Origin: Paramuribaculum sp.
GTDB taxonomy: Bacteria > Bacteroidota > Bacteroidia > Bacteroidales > Muribaculaceae
Assembly: GCA_029058705.1 (NCBI GenBank)
Contig: JAIDXA010000204.1
Coordinates: forward strand, 1-7,239
Direction: 5' to 3'
Length of the DNA stretch: 7,239 nt
Below are positions 6,075 through 7,239 of this stretch, piece after piece (the first letter of the stretch is position 1; each line of letters opens with the position of its first letter). Below the pieces are notes generated by a model that was not told the DNA's origin, did no database searches, and saw only the letters and a list, made by a program, of their open reading frames with translations. The position numbers and the translations under genes were made by a program.

Positions 6075-6965
6075 ATGAAAAAAATCAAGCAAATTGCAAG
6101 TCTGCTGTTCATGTCCGGCATTTTTTTGGTGACAACCGGATGCCCGTCAAACGATGATCCCCAGACACCGACAACGCCCACAACACCCACAACACCCACA
6201 ACACCAACGGAACCAACCACTCCTACAAATCCAGATGACCCCGGATCGTCGTCAGGTTCAGGGTGGAAACTTGTATGGGAAGATGAATTTGACGGTGCGG
6301 ATATCGACACGACGGTATGGAGTCGTATTCCGGAGGGCACACCAGACTGGGCCAAATGCCAGAGCCTTGATGACAGATGTTATGAGAAGCGGCCGAGCTC
6401 GCTTGTGTTGCGCGGAATCGTCAATAATGACACCCAGAGCGACAAACGGCAATATCTGTGTGGCGGCATCTGGACAAGGGGCAAGAAAGCTTTTTCTCCC
6501 GGAAAAATCGAAGTCAGAGCCCGAATGACCCAGGCTCAGGGAGCATGGCCCGCGATCTGGATGATGCCATACACCTCGGTCAAAGGATGGCCCTACGATG
6601 GAGAGATCGATATCATGGAGCATCTGAATTTTGACCGTATAGTCTATCAGACCCTCCATTCAGGTTATATAGATGTCGAAGGTCACAGGTATAATCCGAA
6701 TTATTCCAATCAGAGCTATGTGGACAATGTGACGGAATACCACGTCTATGGTGCGGAAATTTATCCTGACAAGGTTATTCTGACAATCGACGGATATGAA
6801 AAACTCTATTATCCGAAGATGGATGTCGCCGGACAGTTTCCGTATTATACGGAATGGGATCTGCGGATCGACATGCAGCTTGGCGGTTCGTGGGTCGGCA
6901 ATATCATAGCCTCGCAACTGCCTGTTGAGCTGGAGGTCGACTGGGTGAGATACTACGAGCGCTGA
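6075..6965 (+). CDS. Glycoside hydrolase family 16 lipoprotein (beta-glucanase/laminarinase-like)
   Basis: A 296-residue secreted lipoprotein. Residues 1-22 form a signal peptide (MKKIK, then a hydrophobic core) ending in VTTG before lipidated C23. The next residues, PSNDDP, are acidic, as in Bacteroidetes lipoproteins exported to the cell surface. Residues 31-53 are a Thr/Pro linker and 54-63 a Gly/Ser segment. The GH16 domain spans about 64-296: WKLVWEDEFDG at the start, GKIEVRARM, GAWPAIWMMP, then the catalytic GEIDIMEH with nucleophile E177, D179 and acid/base E182, and the closing VDWVRYYER strand. The family cleaves beta-1,3 or mixed beta-1,3/1,4 glucans, and some members act on agar-type galactans; the exact substrate is not evident. 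C95 and C102 may form a disulfide. The ATG at 6075 gives a clean signal peptide, while an ATG at 6000 would add 25 residues before it. No SusC/SusD partner is in the window. Confidence 0.93.
   Translation: MKKIKQIASLLFMSGIFLVTTGCPSNDDPQTPTTPTTPTTPTTPTEPTTPTNPDDPGSSSGSGWKLVWEDEFDGADIDTTVWSRIPEGTPDWAKCQSLDDRCYEKRPSSLVLRGIVNNDTQSDKRQYLCGGIWTRGKKAFSPGKIEVRARMTQAQGAWPAIWMMPYTSVKGWPYDGEIDIMEHLNFDRIVYQTLHSGYIDVEGHRYNPNYSNQSYVDNVTEYHVYGAEIYPDKVILTIDGYEKLYYPKMDVAGQFPYYTEWDLRIDMQLGGSWVGNIIASQLPVELEVDWVRYYER
6171..6233 (+). repeat. In-frame 9-bp tandem repeat encoding the Thr/Pro linker
   Basis: Four nearly identical 9-mers (ACAACGCCC, ACAACACCC twice, ACAACACCA) run from 6171 to 6206. Three degenerate copies (ACGGAACCA, ACCACTCCT, ACAAATCCA) follow to 6233. 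Each unit encodes Thr-Thr-Pro or a variant. The unit is a multiple of three, so copy changes would alter linker length without a frameshift. The linker separates the lipid anchor from the GH16 domain. Confidence 0.85.
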
Positions 6966-6990
6966 CCGTCATGTTGAAAATTTGCAAAAG

Positions 6991-7065
6991 ATGTTTGTTG
7001 CATTGATGATAATATTGATTGTGCTGTGTGCGAATATCCTGTTGGAATGGTTTCGCAATGATTGA
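6991..7065 (+). CDS. Candidate 24-residue hydrophobic small membrane protein
   Basis: An ATG at 6991 opens a 24-codon frame ending TGA at 7063-7065. It starts MFVALMIILIVLCANILL and ends EWFRND. The first 18 residues are almost wholly hydrophobic, long enough for one membrane helix, and the tail is polar, the classic layout of bacterial microproteins. The leader AAAATTTGCAAAAG is A-rich, as favoured in Bacteroidetes starts. It lies 25 nt after the GH16 stop and before the hairpin terminator, so it would sit on the same transcript. No family is recognised. An ORF this short can arise by chance in AT-rich intergenic DNA. Confidence 0.3.
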   Translation: MFVALMIILIVLCANILLEWFRND

Positions 7066-7123
7066 GCGAAAGGCATTGCGTGAGCCAGGGGCACACTGAA
7101 CGATATTCCGTCCATTATGAAAT

Positions 7124-7167
7124 AAGGGGCCGTCAGTCTTCTGTTGAAGCGGAACTGACGGCCTCTT
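7124..7167. terminator. Strong hairpin, likely bidirectional intrinsic terminator
   Basis: GGCCGTCAGT (7128-7137) pairs perfectly with ACTGACGGCC (7154-7163). The stem extends outward by AAGG/TCTT with one G-U pair, giving 14 pairs. The loop region itself contains a CTTC-TGTT-GAAG mini-hairpin. Read rightward, the stem is followed by a weak T-run (CTCTTTAT); read leftward, by CCTTATTT. It sits between the + strand GH16 region and a convergent - strand gene, so it could end both transcripts. Its left arm contains the stop codon of the - strand gene. Confidence 0.7.
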
Positions 7168-7239
7168 TATGTATGACGGGCATGTCAAACATCTGTGGTG
7201 AAAGTCCACGCGGGGCGTAGTTGCCGACGAACCCCAGAG
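7133..7239 (-). CDS. 3' end of an unidentified convergent gene (rest outside window)
   Basis: On the - strand an open frame enters from the right edge and ends TGA at 7133-7135. It encodes 34 residues, LGFVGNYAPRGLSPQMFDMP then VIHKEAVSSASTED. The composition looks like a real protein end: mixed hydrophobic and polar residues, a charged C-terminus, and codon choice like that of its neighbours. Of the other two - strand frames, one stops within 18 codons, and the other stays open but translates to a Cys/His/Arg-rich sequence unlike a real protein. The terminator hairpin overlaps its last codons, exactly where a transcript end is expected. I do not recognise the family from this fragment. Confidence 0.6.
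   Translation of the reverse strand, partial: LGFVGNYAPRGLSPQMFDMPVIHKEAVSSASTED

Noticed and set aside
6078..6127. A7 and T7 tracts in the GH16 signal-peptide codons as a phase-variation switch
   Set aside because: Seven-base tracts are short for programmed slippage and are common in Lys-rich, Phe-rich signal peptides of AT-rich starts.
5963..6355. - strand frame with Val-Gly repeats across the GH16 start
   Set aside because: The repeats are only the reverse complement of the Thr/Pro linker repeat, and the frame overlaps the signal peptide and GH16 domain.
6904..7209. 101-codon - strand frame at the right edge
   Set aside because: It covers the GH16 end and the terminator and has unlikely composition. 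The shorter frame ending at 7133 fits the terminator position and protein-like composition better.
7191..7215. GTGGTGAAAGTCCAC, which resembles a hairpin seen in bacterial group II introns
   Set aside because: The similarity is short, no 5' intron boundary or reverse transcriptase is visible, and a plausible coding frame runs through it. Sequence to the right would settle it.

Overview
The window looks like a chromosomal segment from a Bacteroidales bacterium, probably of the Muribaculaceae/Bacteroides type. Three things point there: start codons have A/T-rich leaders without Shine-Dalgarno sequences, there is a match to the Bacteroidetes -33/-7 promoter (TTG, 20 bp, TAnnTTTG), and there is a glycan-active lipoprotein with an acidic stretch after its lipidated cysteine. 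The taxon is inferred from these traits and from protein character; no search was run.

Left part (1-3828, + strand): a compact, probably co-transcribed run of five genes. It starts with the 3' part of carB (carbamoyl-phosphate synthase large subunit, cut by the window edge). Next come a small nitroreductase (6-nt gap), a DUF2520 Rossmann protein (ATGA overlap), a KdsC-like HAD phosphatase (1-nt gap) and a Maf nucleotide pyrophosphatase (36-nt gap). The functions are mixed: pyrimidine/arginine precursor supply, flavin redox, an uncharacterised dehydrogenase-like protein, probable Kdo synthesis for LPS, and nucleotide-pool sanitation. This suggests a housekeeping operon rather than one pathway.

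Middle (3779-5785, - strand): kup, a K+ uptake permease, convergent with maf. The two coding regions overlap tail-to-tail by 50 bp, which leaves no room for an intergenic terminator.

Right part (5786-7239): a 289-bp divergent intergenic region holds a good Bacteroidetes-type promoter pointing right, a very short upstream ORF and a 12-bp palindrome touching the next start codon. Then comes a GH16 beta-glucanase lipoprotein with a repetitive Thr/Pro linker. After it lie a possible 24-residue hydrophobic small protein, a strong hairpin terminator, and the last 34 codons of a convergent - strand gene that I could not identify.

There is no evidence of a phage, transposon, CRISPR array, tRNA/rRNA or defence system. 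The most interesting points are the CPS1/CAD-like allosteric domain of CarB, the candidate membrane microprotein, the gene end embedded in a terminator, and the maf/kup overlap.
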